Positions 26,105 to 34,581 of a stretch of 64,000 bases of DNA are shown in pieces; positions within the stretch are counted from its first letter, which is position 1, and every line of letters starts with the position of its first letter. The position numbers and the translations under genes were made by a program. Below the pieces are notes generated by a model. The model had not been told where the DNA came from and did not search any database. It was given only the letters and a program-made list of their open reading frames with translations. Source of the stretch: JBBDIX01 sp050486225 (GTDB lineage: Bacteria; Actinomycetota; Nitriliruptoria; Nitriliruptorales; Nitriliruptoraceae); assembly GCA_050486225.1 (NCBI GenBank), contig JBJHCV010000006.1, positions 99,715-163,714 of the forward strand, in the 5' to 3' direction.

Positions 26105-26110
26105 TAGACT
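26105..26110 (+). promoter_or_regulatory. Putative -10 element of ileS
   Basis: TAGACT about 110 bases before the ileS GTG, in the 179-base divergent gap. The -35 region (CTCACG) is poor. No T-box consensus (TGGnACCGCG) is present in the leader. Confidence 0.3.
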
Positions 26111-26219
26111 CGCCCGTCCGACGGTCCACTGCGACGTCGTCGTGCCGGAGGCGTCGGTGCGACCGGCCTCGTCCGAGACCATGCGCCCTTCCGTCCCACG
26201 CGGTGGAGAACGACGTCCC

Positions 26220-29200
26220 GTGAACTCCCGTGCACCGAACGAGTCCGTGACCACTCACGTCGACTGGCCCACCGTCGAGGCCCGGCCCGACCTGCCGGCG
26301 ATCGAGGAGTCGGTACTCGCGAGGTGGCGCGCCGACGACGTGTTCGCACGCAGTGTCGAGCAGCGTGCCGACGCCCCGGTGTGGACCTTCTACGAGGGGC
26401 CGCCCACCGCCAACGGCCGTCCGGGCACCCACCACGTCGAGGCACGAGTCTTCAAGGACGTCTTCCCGCGCCACCGCACGATGAAGGGTCTGTCGGTTCG
26501 TCGCAAGGCAGGCTGGGACTGTCACGGCCTGCCCGTCGAACTCGAGGTCGAACGGGAGCTCGGACTCGACTCCAAGGCGGACATCGAGGCGTACGGCATC
26601 GAGGCGTTCAACCAACGGTGCCGTGAGTCGGTCCAGCGCTACGTGCAGGCCTTCGAGGACCTCACCGAGCGCATCGGGTTCTGGATCGACACCGACGACC
26701 CGTACCGCACGATGGACCCGCAGTACATCGACAGTCTGTGGTGGGCCCTCGGCCAGCTGTGGGACCGGGACCTCATCTTCCGGGACTTCCGTGTCGCCCC
26801 CTACTGCGCCCGCTGTGGCACCGGCCTCTCCGACGCGGAGGTCGCCCTCGGCTACCGCGAGGTGGACGACCCGTCGGTGTTCGTGCGCTTCCCGATCGTC
26901 GACGGTCCGCTCGCCGACCGCGGTGCCGCACTGGTCGTGTGGACCACGACGCCGTGGACCCTGCCGTCCAACCTCGCGTGCGCCGTCGGCGACGACATCG
27001 ACTACGTGCTCGTGCGCCACGACGACGAACTGCTGGTCATCGCCGAGGCACTGGTCTCCCAGCTGCCCGGTGACGTCGAGGTGGTGGAACAGCTCGACGT
27101 CACCGACCTCGTGGGGCTGCACTACCGGCCCCCGTTCGACTTCGTGGAGATCGTCGGAGACGGCGACCGCCACTTCGTGACCCTCGCCGACTTCGTCACC
27201 GCGAGCGACGGATCAGGGATCGTGCACCTCGCCCCGGCATTCGGGGCCGACGACATGGCGGTCGGGCGACGCGAGGGCCTGCCGACGGCGAACCCCGTGG
27301 ACGCGCAGGGACAGTTCACCGCGGGGCCGTGGCAGGGACGGTTCGTCAAGGAAGCGGACGTCGACGTCATTGCCGACCTGCGGGACCGCGGGCTGCTGCT
27401 CACGGACCGCACCTACACCCACACCTACCCGTTCTGCTGGCGCTGCGACCGGCCGCTGATCTACTGGGCGAAGCCGTCCTGGTACATCCGCACGACGGCG
27501 GTGCGCGACCAGCTGCTGGCGAACAACGCCGGGATCGACTGGCACCCGGAGCACATCCGTGACGGTCGGTTCGGCAACTGGCTGGAGAACAACGTCGACT
27601 GGGCGCTGTCACGCGACCGCTACTGGGGCACGCCCCTGCCGTTCTGGGTCTGCGACGGGTGTGACGACGTCGCCGTGGCGGCGTCCCGCGCCCACCTGTC
27701 GGAACTCAGTGGACAGGACCTGCACGAGCTCGACCCGCATCGCCCGTACGTCGACGAGGTCACCTGGCCCTGCGACCGTTGTGACGGTGGGACGCGACGC
27801 CGTGTGCCCGACGTCGCCGACGCCTGGTTCGACTCCGGTGGCATGCCCTACGCGCAGTGGGGCTACCCGCACACCGGACGTGACGAGTTCGAACGCCACT
27901 ACCCCGCCGACTACATCTGCGAGGCGATCGACCAGACACGCGGATGGTTCTACACGCTGCTGGCGGAGTCGACCCTCCTGTTCGGTGACTCGTCGTACCG
28001 CACCTGCCTGTGCCTCGGACACATCGTGGACGAGGACGGCCGCAAGATGTCCAAGTCCACGGGCAACGTGCTCGACCCGTGGGAGCTGATCGGCACCCAC
28101 GGCGCCGACGCCCTGCGCTGGCTCATGTTCGCCGAGGGCAACCCGTGGGTCAGTCGCCGCGTCGGCAACCAGCTGCTCGAGGACGTCACCCGACGATTCC
28201 TGCTGACACTGTGGAACACCCACGTCTTCTTCCTGACGTACGCGTCGATCGACGGGTTCGACCTCCACGCGCCGGCACCAGCCATCGCGGATCGGCCCGC
28301 GTCCGACCGGTGGGTGCTGGCCGAGCTCGCCGACCTGGTCGACACGGTCGACCAGGCACTCGAGACCTACGACGTGTCGACCGCGACCCGTCGCCTCGAA
28401 CGGTTCGTCGAGGACCTGTCGAACTGGTACGTGCGCCGCAACCGGCGCCGGTTCTGGAAGTCCGTTGCCGAGGCACCGGAGGACAAGGCCGCCGCGTACC
28501 ACACCCTGCACACGTGCCTTTCGACGCTGTCACGGCTGCTCGCGCCGTTCATCCCGTTCCTGTCGGACCGCCTGTGGCACGACCTCGAGGTGTCCGTGCG
28601 GCCGGACGCCGCCACGTCGGTGCACCTCACCGACTTCCCCGTCGCGGACCCGGCATGGCGCGACGAGGAACTGCGGGGGGCGATGCGCACCGCACGCCGC
28701 GTCGTCGAACTCGGACGCCAGGCCCGCAACGACAGTGGCCTTCGCGTTCGTCAACCCCTGGGCCGGGCGCTGGTGAGCGTCCCGGACGGCGATCGCCCCG
28801 GGTTGCACACCCTGCTGGAGGACGTCGCCGACGAGCTCAACATCCATGCCATCGAACTGAGCGGCGACACCGACGACCTGGTGGAACGCCACCTGCGGCC
28901 GAACTTCCGCGCGCTCGGACCGGTGTTCCAGCAGCGCGCACCGCAGGTCGCGGCGGCCATCACCGCAGTGCCCTCGGACCGGGCCACGGACATCGCCCGG
29001 CGGCTCGAGTCAGGACCCGTGGACCTCGAGGTGGACGGCGAGGTCGTGTCGGTCGACGCAGCCATGGTCGAGGTCGTCACTGCACCCCTCACCGGTTGGG
29101 CCGTCGCGTCGGACGGGACCACGACCTTCGCGCTCGACACGACGCTCACACGGGACCTCGAGGTCGAGGGAGCCGCCCGTGAGATCGTGCGGGCGGTCAA

Positions 29201-29432
29201 CGACGCACGTCGTGAGGCCGGGCTGCGCCTGGACGACCGGATCCGACTCACGCTCGACACGGATCCCTCCGGGCTCCACGACGAACTCGAGGCCGCCGGC
29301 CTGGTGGCCGAGATCGGCCGCGAGGTGCTCGCCGATCAGGTGATGGTCGGCGAGGTGTCGCCGGACGGCGTTGCCGGGGACGGGGTACCCGTCGGAGACC
29401 TGGGCAGGGTCCGATTCGAGATCACGACGTGA
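26220..29432 (+). CDS. ileS: Isoleucyl-tRNA synthetase with GTHH signature (type 2)
   Basis: Charges tRNA-Ile. The 1070-residue class I enzyme has the Rossmann core, an editing (CP1) domain (about 200-400, with WTTTPWTLPSN), WDCHGLPVE and KMSKS (609-613). The first signature is unusual: PPTANGRPGTHH, so the expected HxGH reads GTHH at residues 69-72 (26424-26435), its first and third positions exchanged. Length and sequence style are those of eukaryote-like type 2 IleRS, in which this swap has been linked to extreme mupirocin resistance. Cys pairs CWRC and CDGCDD could bind zinc. The GTG at 26220 is favoured by GGAG about 11 bases upstream; a second GTG at 26247 is possible. It overlaps the next gene by GTGA. 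Confidence 0.97.
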   Translation: MNSRAPNESVTTHVDWPTVEARPDLPAIEESVLARWRADDVFARSVEQRADAPVWTFYEGPPTANGRPGTHHVEARVFKDVFPRHRTMKGLSVRRKAGWDCHGLPVELEVERELGLDSKADIEAYGIEAFNQRCRESVQRYVQAFEDLTERIGFWIDTDDPYRTMDPQYIDSLWWALGQLWDRDLIFRDFRVAPYCARCGTGLSDAEVALGYREVDDPSVFVRFPIVDGPLADRGAALVVWTTTPWTLPSNLACAVGDDIDYVLVRHDDELLVIAEALVSQLPGDVEVVEQLDVTDLVGLHYRPPFDFVEIVGDGDRHFVTLADFVTASDGSGIVHLAPAFGADDMAVGRREGLPTANPVDAQGQFTAGPWQGRFVKEADVDVIADLRDRGLLLTDRTYTHTYPFCWRCDRPLIYWAKPSWYIRTTAVRDQLLANNAGIDWHPEHIRDGRFGNWLENNVDWALSRDRYWGTPLPFWVCDGCDDVAVAASRAHLSELSGQDLHELDPHRPYVDEVTWPCDRCDGGTRRRVPDVADAWFDSGGMPYAQWGYPHTGRDEFERHYPADYICEAIDQTRGWFYTLLAESTLLFGDSSYRTCLCLGHIVDEDGRKMSKSTGNVLDPWELIGTHGADALRWLMFAEGNPWVSRRVGNQLLEDVTRRFLLTLWNTHVFFLTYASIDGFDLHAPAPAIADRPASDRWVLAELADLVDTVDQALETYDVSTATRRLERFVEDLSNWYVRRNRRRFWKSVAEAPEDKAAAYHTLHTCLSTLSRLLAPFIPFLSDRLWHDLEVSVRPDAATSVHLTDFPVADPAWRDEELRGAMRTARRVVELGRQARNDSGLRVRQPLGRALVSVPDGDRPGLHTLLEDVADELNIHAIELSGDTDDLVERHLRPNFRALGPVFQQRAPQVAAAITAVPSDRATDIARRLESGPVDLEVDGEVVSVDAAMVEVVTAPLTGWAVASDGTTTFALDTTLTRDLEVEGAAREIVRAVNDARREAGLRLDDRIRLTLDTDPSGLHDELEAAGLVAEIGREVLADQVMVGEVSPDGVAGDGVPVGDLGRVRFEITT

Positions 29433-30034
29433 TCCGCACCCTCGGCCGGATGTTCGCGGTCGCGACGGTCGTCGCCGGGATCGTCGGCGCACTGCGCCAC
29501 CGCCGGGAGTCCCGATCGGTGCGACGCGGCGAACTCCCGCCCGCGTCCGCCGCCGCCGACGTCGAGTGCCGTTCGGTCCAGGGTCCCGTGGCGCAGTTCC
29601 TGTCCCAGTGGGTGCCCGACGCCCCGGCCACGCCGGTTGCTCGACGGCTCGCCGACGTGTGGACTGCACCGTTCACCGTGCTCGGCTTCGCGGTGGCGCT
29701 CGCTGGCGGACGCATGCCTCGACACGACGAGCACCTCGACTGCTGGGTGGTGCGAGGCGTCGGAGGCCCGTCGCGGCGCGCACTGCAGTGGATCGGGGCC
29801 GACGCGAACACGATCGGCCGCGTGGTCGTGTGCACCGGCGACACGCCGTCTCCGGCGCTGCTCGCCCATGAGTCGGTCCACGTCCGGCAGTTCGAACGCC
29901 TCGGGCCACTCATGGTCCCCGCCTACCTGTGGCTGGCGGCACGCCACGGCTACCGCGACCATCCCCTCGAACGCGCCGCTCGACTCGGAGCCCGCCGGGC
30001 GACGCGGACCGGGCCGGATCACTCGTCGGGGTAG
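29429..30034 (+). CDS. Unknown protein with HExxH metal-binding motif
   Basis: A 201-residue protein that I cannot assign. An N-terminal hydrophobic segment (about 8-22) could be a signal anchor. The motif HESVH (147-151) followed by RQFERLGPLMVPAYLWL and, 20 residues on, DHPLERAAR resembles a minimal zinc metalloprotease, with HExxH plus a downstream Glu; a protease function is inferred, not shown. Another hydrophobic stretch lies at 82-93. It is translationally coupled to ileS (GTGA overlap), and its last 16 bases overlap the 3' end of the convergent divIVA gene. Confidence 0.75.
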   Translation: MIRTLGRMFAVATVVAGIVGALRHRRESRSVRRGELPPASAAADVECRSVQGPVAQFLSQWVPDAPATPVARRLADVWTAPFTVLGFAVALAGGRMPRHDEHLDCWVVRGVGGPSRRALQWIGADANTIGRVVVCTGDTPSPALLAHESVHVRQFERLGPLMVPAYLWLAARHGYRDHPLERAARLGARRATRTGPDHSSG

Positions 30035-30933
30035 ATGCGTACCTGCATGCCCGCGACACGGCGGATCTCCGGGTCGCGACGGCGGGGCGCCTCGGGAGGA
30101 GCGTCGTCGGACACATCCGTGTCGTTCGTCTCGTCCGTGTCGTCCGTGTCGTCCTTCTGGTCGGCGTCGAGTTCGACGGCGTCGGGCCCGTCGGGCTCAT
30201 CGTCCGGGGCGGGCGTCGCGGGAAGCGGTGGAGGCGCCAGGTCCACGGCGGTGGACGGTGCCGGCGGGACCGCCAGGGCGTCCGGTGAGTCCGGAGCGTC
30301 CTGCGCGTCCTGCGCGTCCGGAGCGCCCGGGCCGAGACGACTCGCGAGCTTTTCCAGGACACGGAGCTGGTCAGCCACCCTCGCGTGGTCGGCCTCGAGC
30401 GCCGCTCGCTCACGTTCGACGGCTGCACGTTCGTCGGCGACACGCGCCTCGGCCTCCCGGTGCACCTCGGTCATGCGCCGTTCCAGCCGGGACCGCAGCT
30501 CCTCGAGACGCTCTTCGACGGACCGCTCGGCCTCCGTCGCTCGGCGCTCCGCCTCCGCGACCCTGCGTGCCGCGTCGGACCGCACCTGCTCCAGGTACTG
30601 GCGGGACTCCTCCGCGGACTCGGTGCGGATCCGCGACTCGTTCTGGGCGAGACGTCGAACCTCCTCCGCCTGACCCCGCGCCTCGGCCTCGGCCGCCTCC
30701 GCGCGCTGCGACGCCTCGTCGAGACGCGCCTGCAGCTGTGTGGCCGTGTCCCGCGCCTCCGCGAGCTGCCCGCGAAGCTCCTCGATCTGCGCGTTCAGGT
30801 CCGAGAACTCGCGCTCCGTGCGGTGGATCTGGGCCGCGATGCGGTCGAGCAGGTCATCGACCTCGTCGGTGTCGTACCCCCGAAGCCCGGTGCGCAACTG
30901 GAGTTCGTCGATGTCTCGAGCGGAGAGCGGCAT
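30019..30933 (-). CDS. divIVA: DivIVA/Wag31-family cell-pole protein
   Basis: Coiled-coil scaffold that marks poles or septa and organises cell-wall growth in actinobacteria. The 304-residue protein has the N-terminal DivIVA lipid-binding domain (about 3-50, ARDIDELQLRTGLRGYDTDEVDDLLDRI in outline), a long coiled coil (about 35-200) and an acidic, Pro/Asp-rich tail (205-290, with DDTDDTDETNDTD) ending in a short ordered stretch, VAGMQVRIYPDE. It is the last gene of the ftsZ-pgeF-yggS-sepF-yggT-divIVA segment, nine bases after yggT, as in mycobacteria. The 3' end overlaps the HExxH gene tail to tail. Confidence 0.93.
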   Translation of the reverse strand: MPLSARDIDELQLRTGLRGYDTDEVDDLLDRIAAQIHRTEREFSDLNAQIEELRGQLAEARDTATQLQARLDEASQRAEAAEAEARGQAEEVRRLAQNESRIRTESAEESRQYLEQVRSDAARRVAEAERRATEAERSVEERLEELRSRLERRMTEVHREAEARVADERAAVERERAALEADHARVADQLRVLEKLASRLGPGAPDAQDAQDAPDSPDALAVPPAPSTAVDLAPPPLPATPAPDDEPDGPDAVELDADQKDDTDDTDETNDTDVSDDAPPEAPRRRDPEIRRVAGMQVRIYPDE

Positions 30934-30942
30934 GGTTCAGCC

Positions 30943-31209
30943 TCACAGACCGGCGCTGCACACGAGGCTACGCACGATCAGCAGCCCGAAGAAGAGCACG
31001 AGGATCGACAGGTCGAGGCCGACGCCTCCGAGTCGCAGGGGCGGGATCACCCGCCGAAGCGGCGCGGCGAGCGGCTCGACGAGTCGCGACACCCCACGCA
31101 CGAACGGCAGCAGTGGCTCAGGAGGGCGAGGAACCCACGAGAAGATCACGTGCGCGAGCAGCACGAACCAGTACACCTGCAGCAGCAGGCAGAGGAGGCC
31201 TCCGGTCAC
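30943..31209 (-). CDS. YggT-family membrane protein
   Basis: An 88-residue protein with two membrane helices (about 4-24 and 64-84) and the YggT motif FSWVPRPP plus a Pro-rich loop with RRVIPPLRLGG. The family is found next to sepF and divIVA in actinobacteria, firmicutes and cyanobacteria and is linked to division or envelope integrity, but its mechanism is unknown. The GTG start overlaps the sepF stop (GTGA). Confidence 0.9.
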   Translation of the reverse strand: MTGGLLCLLLQVYWFVLLAHVIFSWVPRPPEPLLPFVRGVSRLVEPLAAPLRRVIPPLRLGGVGLDLSILVLFFGLLIVRSLVCSAGL

Positions 31210-31745
31210 GCATCACCCCCGACGGGGATGCGATAGCCGAGTTCTCCCAACCGCCGACGTTCCGCCTCCGACAGTTCCATGCCCTCGGGCACCAGCAGGA
31301 ACGCAGGGTCTCCGACCTTGGACAGGTGGCCCCGAGAGATGTAGGTGAGACCGGCGACGAAGTCGACCACGCGGCGCCCGGTCTCCCGGTCGGCCCGGGT
31401 CACGTCGAAGAGGACGGGTTGCCCGGTCCGGTAGCGCGCACCGACCTGTTCGACGTCGTCGAAGACGAGGATCTCGATGACGGGCGTGCGCAGTGGAGCC
31501 GTCGGACTCGCACCTCGGCGTGCACCCTGCGACTCCCCGGTGTGCAGGGGACGGACGTTGCCCACGACCTGCATGTCCGGGTCGTGCCGGGCCGGGAACC
31601 GCGGCTCCTCGGAAGCGGTCGACCACTGGGAGGGGACCTCGTCCTCCATCGGCTCGTACACCTCCGGCGGGTCGTCGTACCCCGGGTCGACGTCGTCCTT
31701 CAGCCCGAGGTAGACCATCGTGCGGTGCCAGACACCCGGGCTCAT
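31206..31745 (-). CDS. sepF: Cell division protein SepF
   Basis: Links FtsZ to the membrane; in actinobacteria, which lack FtsA, it is the main anchor. The 179-residue protein has an N-terminal amphipathic region (MVYLGLKDD follows residue 9), a flexible acidic linker and the C-terminal SepF core (about 85-160, VIEILVFDDVEQVG, GQPVLFDVT, RRVVDFVAGLTYISRG). ATG at 31745 overlaps the yggS stop (ATGA). A start at the second ATG (31718) would bring the membrane-binding helix to the terminus and cannot be excluded. Confidence 0.94.
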   Translation of the reverse strand: MSPGVWHRTMVYLGLKDDVDPGYDDPPEVYEPMEDEVPSQWSTASEEPRFPARHDPDMQVVGNVRPLHTGESQGARRGASPTAPLRTPVIEILVFDDVEQVGARYRTGQPVLFDVTRADRETGRRVVDFVAGLTYISRGHLSKVGDPAFLLVPEGMELSEAERRRLGELGYRIPVGGDA

Positions 31746-32467
31746 CGCCACTCCTCCAGGTCGTGCGTCGGATCCGGCCGTGGCCCGAAGAGGTCCGTGC
31801 CGATGCGAACCATCGTCGCTCCTTCGGCCACCGCCGCCTCGAGGTCCGCGGACATCCCCATGGACAGTTCCCGCACCGTCGGGACGGAGGTCGCGACCTC
31901 GTCGCGCAGTCCTCGCAGGACCGCGAAGTGGCCTCGTGCAACCGTCACAGGATCCTGTCCCGCGGACGGTAGCGGGGGCACCGTCATGAGTCCCCTCACC
32001 TCGACGTTCGGGAGACCCTGAGCGTAGGCGACCAGCGGTCCGGTCTCGGGGACCCGACACCCTCCCTTGGCCGGGTCCTCCCCCACGTTCACCTGAACCA
32101 GCACCGGCTGCACGAATCCCCCCACCTCGGCCCGGGCCTGGATGGCGTCTGCGAGTCGAGGCCGGTCGAGGCTGTGGATCAGCACCCTGCCGTCCACGAC
32201 GTCGCGGACCTTGTTGCGCTGGAGCTGGCCCACGAGGTGCCAGCGGGCATCCGGGAGTTCGGCACGCTTCGCGACGAGTTCCGACACCCGGTTCTCCCCG
32301 AGGTCACGCACCCCCAGTTCCAGGATCGCTCGTGCCACCTCGACGGGGTGGGTCTTGGTCACGGCGACCAGCGTCACCTCGTCCGGGGAGCGCCCGGCGT
32401 CGACGGCAGCCCGCTGGATGCGTTCCCGCACGGCCTGCAGGCGCCGCTCGAGGGATCCGGGCTCCAT
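31742..32467 (-). CDS. YggS/PLPBP-family PLP homeostasis protein
   Basis: Single-domain PLP-binding protein (alanine racemase barrel) involved in vitamin B6 balance. The 241-residue sequence has the PLP lysine in LVAVTKTHP, GENRVSEL, WHLVGQLQRNKVR and the phosphate site SMGMSADLEAAV...VRIGTDLFG. ATG at 32467 shares one base with the pgeF stop (TGATG) and has GGGGA just upstream. Its place between pgeF and sepF is typical of actinobacteria and firmicutes. Confidence 0.94.
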   Translation of the reverse strand: MEPGSLERRLQAVRERIQRAAVDAGRSPDEVTLVAVTKTHPVEVARAILELGVRDLGENRVSELVAKRAELPDARWHLVGQLQRNKVRDVVDGRVLIHSLDRPRLADAIQARAEVGGFVQPVLVQVNVGEDPAKGGCRVPETGPLVAYAQGLPNVEVRGLMTVPPLPSAGQDPVTVARGHFAVLRGLRDEVATSVPTVRELSMGMSADLEAAVAEGATMVRIGTDLFGPRPDPTHDLEEWR

Positions 32468-33207
32468 CAGGTCCCCTGGCGCACGGCGATCCCGACCATC
32501 CGTCCAGCCTGCGGGTCGGCGCGATGACTGAACCATCGCCGGTCCGCGTCGCACCGCGTGCACGCCTCGAACCGCGTGACGGCGACGTCGAGTCGGTCGA
32601 GGCGTCGCTCGACCGCGGCGGGCAGGTCCAGTGAGTGAGTTCCCCACTCCGTGGTCGCCGACGCCGCCGGGTCGTCGACCACGAACGCGTCGTGCATCTC
32701 CAGGGGAACCTCGTAGCAGCAACCTCCGATCGAGGGTCCGACGACGCCCGTGACGGCGGTCGCACCCAGCGCGCGCAGTCGGGCCACGACCGCCTCGAGG
32801 ATGCCTGCGGCGATGCCGCGCCGTCCGGCGTGCGCCACGCCGATCACCCCGTCCGAGGCGAACAACACGGGTACGCAGTCGGCGACCTGGACGACCAGTG
32901 GGACGTCGGCCCGTGTCGTGACGAGGCCGTCGACCCCACGATGCTCGGCGCCCTGCGGGGTGTCGTCACCGACGACCGCGACGTCGGCACCATGGACCTG
33001 GCCCATCCACTGCCACGTCGGTGCGGCGAACCCGATGACCCGGGCGACGGAGCGGCGGTCCGCCGCGAGACGTGTCGGCACGTGTGGGCGCCGGTGGGAC
33101 AGGTTGCCTGCCCGACCGACGGAGGCGTCGTCGCGCGCGGGTCTGCCGGTGAACCACCCTTGCGCACCCACCGACCCCAGATCGACGGGGTGGACGGGAA
33201 TCGTCAC
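32467..33207 (-). CDS. pgeF: YfiH/PgeF-family protein (peptidoglycan editing / purine phosphorylase type)
   Basis: A 246-residue member of the laccase-domain family. E. coli YfiH prevents misincorporation of serine into muropeptides, and other members cleave purine nucleosides. The zinc-site residues are visible: QVHGADV, VADCVPVLF, GVAHAGRRG and GPSIGGCCYEV. The GTG at 33207 is the only start giving a full family N-terminus; its SD is weak. It lies 16 bases after ftsZ and touches yggS. Location beside division genes fits a cell-wall quality-control role. Confidence 0.9.
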   Translation of the reverse strand: MTIPVHPVDLGSVGAQGWFTGRPARDDASVGRAGNLSHRRPHVPTRLAADRRSVARVIGFAAPTWQWMGQVHGADVAVVGDDTPQGAEHRGVDGLVTTRADVPLVVQVADCVPVLFASDGVIGVAHAGRRGIAAGILEAVVARLRALGATAVTGVVGPSIGGCCYEVPLEMHDAFVVDDPAASATTEWGTHSLDLPAAVERRLDRLDVAVTRFEACTRCDADRRWFSHRADPQAGRMVGIAVRQGT

Positions 33208-33223
33208 GCGGCGACCGGACCAC

Positions 33224-34375
33224 TCATCGGAGGAACGACGGCACGTCCAGGTCGTCCTCGTCCCCGGTGTCGAACACGATCCGTTCGCGCGGGGTGGACC
33301 GTTCGGCGGGCGCCGGGCGGAACACGTCGTCGTCCTCGTCGTCGTCCGCCGTCGCAGCGGTCGACGGCGCCGCCTCGGGCGTGCGCATCTCGGACACGAA
33401 CGCACCCGTCTGCTCCAACGGTGCCTCGACCTCGGCGAACCCGGCGGCGATGACGGTCACCTTGACCTCGTCCCCGAGCGAGTCGTCGATCACTGCCCCG
33501 AAGATGATGTTCGCGTCCCCGTCGGCGGCGTCGGTGATGACGTCGGCCGCCTCGTTGACCTCGAAGAGGCCGAGGTCACTGCCACCCGCGAGCATGAGGA
33601 GCACGCCGCGCGCACCCTCGATCGACGCCTCGAGCAGCGGCGAGGAGATCGCCAGGCGCGCAGCCTCCAGTGCACGGGACTCGCCGCGGGCCTTTCCGAT
33701 GCCCATCAGCGCGCTGCCGGCATCCTTCATCACGGCGCGCACGTCGGCGAAGTCGAGGTTGATGAGGCCGGGCGTGGTGATCAGGTCGGTGATTCCCTGC
33801 ACCCCCTGCAGGAGCACGTCGTCCGCCAGACGGAAGGCCTGCACGACCGAGGTCTCGCCGTCCGCGACCTGCAGGAGCCGGTCGTTGGGGATGACGATCA
33901 GGGTGTCGACCGCGTCCTTGAGACTCTGCACCCCGTCGTCGGCCTGCTTCGCGCGACGACGGCCCTCGAAGGTGAACGGGCGGGTGACGACCCCGATCGT
34001 CAGCGCGCCGACCTCACGAGACATCTTCGCGACCAGCGGTGCTGCGCCGGTACCGGTGCCACCGCCCTCACCCGCCGTGACGAAGACCATGTCCGCACCC
34101 TTGAGCACGTCGAGGATCTCGTCCTGGTGGTCCTCCGCGGCCTGGCGACCCACCTCGGGGTCCGCGCCGGCGCCCAGACCACGGGTGAGTTCACGACCGA
34201 TGTCGAGCTTGACGTCTGCGTCCGACATCAGCAGGGCCTGCGCGTCGGTGTTGATGGCGATGAACTCGACACCGCGCAGGCCCGCGTCGATCATGCGGTT
34301 GACGGCATTGACCCCACCACCACCGATGCCCACGACCTTGATGACGGCCAGGTAGTTGTTGGGATTCGCCGCCAC
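33224..34375 (-). CDS. ftsZ: Cell division protein FtsZ
   Basis: Tubulin-like GTPase that forms the division ring. The 383-residue protein has GIGGGGVNAVNRM, the GTP signature GGGTGTG (104-110), the T7 loop region NLDFADVRAVM and the C-terminal anchor peptide DLDVPSFLR, which binds SepF. GTG at 34375 is chosen because AGGAGG lies six bases upstream; an ATG at 34390 precedes that SD. A TTGACC-18-TACCGT promoter lies about 160 bases upstream, so ftsZ can be transcribed apart from the upstream dcw genes. Confidence 0.98.
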   Translation of the reverse strand: MAANPNNYLAVIKVVGIGGGGVNAVNRMIDAGLRGVEFIAINTDAQALLMSDADVKLDIGRELTRGLGAGADPEVGRQAAEDHQDEILDVLKGADMVFVTAGEGGGTGTGAAPLVAKMSREVGALTIGVVTRPFTFEGRRRAKQADDGVQSLKDAVDTLIVIPNDRLLQVADGETSVVQAFRLADDVLLQGVQGITDLITTPGLINLDFADVRAVMKDAGSALMGIGKARGESRALEAARLAISSPLLEASIEGARGVLLMLAGGSDLGLFEVNEAADVITDAADGDANIIFGAVIDDSLGDEVKVTVIAAGFAEVEAPLEQTGAFVSEMRTPEAAPSTAATADDDEDDDVFRPAPAERSTPRERIVFDTGDEDDLDVPSFLR

Positions 34376-34533
34376 TGCGGGCCTCCTCACGGACCCGGCA
34401 CCGTCTCCCGCTCCCCGTCACCGCCCGCGTGGGGCGACTGGACAGGGTCGACACGGGGGTCGAACTCAGGGTCGGTCGTGCTCGTCGTCGGTCGATTTCC
34501 GGGGTCTGCACCCGCGGAAACAGGTCTTCGGCG

Positions 34534-34563
34534 ACGGTAGACGTCGCCCACGTCGAGGGTCAA
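34534..34563 (-). promoter_or_regulatory. ftsZ promoter
   Basis: Minus-strand TTGACC (34563-34558), an 18-base spacer and TACCGT (34539-34534): a good match to the actinobacterial housekeeping consensus, inside the 206-base ftsQ-ftsZ gap. It predicts a leader of about 150 bases. Confidence 0.65.
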
Positions 34564-34581
34564 GTGTCCTCGCCGCCGGGG

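Noticed and set aside
26041..26219. T-box riboswitch before ileS
   Set aside because: The leader has no TGGnACCGCG T-box sequence and no stem I specifier fold that I can draw.
32468..32722. Longer N-terminus for the YggS protein
   Set aside because: The extension would lie inside pgeF and lacks family features; the ATG at 32467 touches the pgeF stop and has an SD-like GGGGA.
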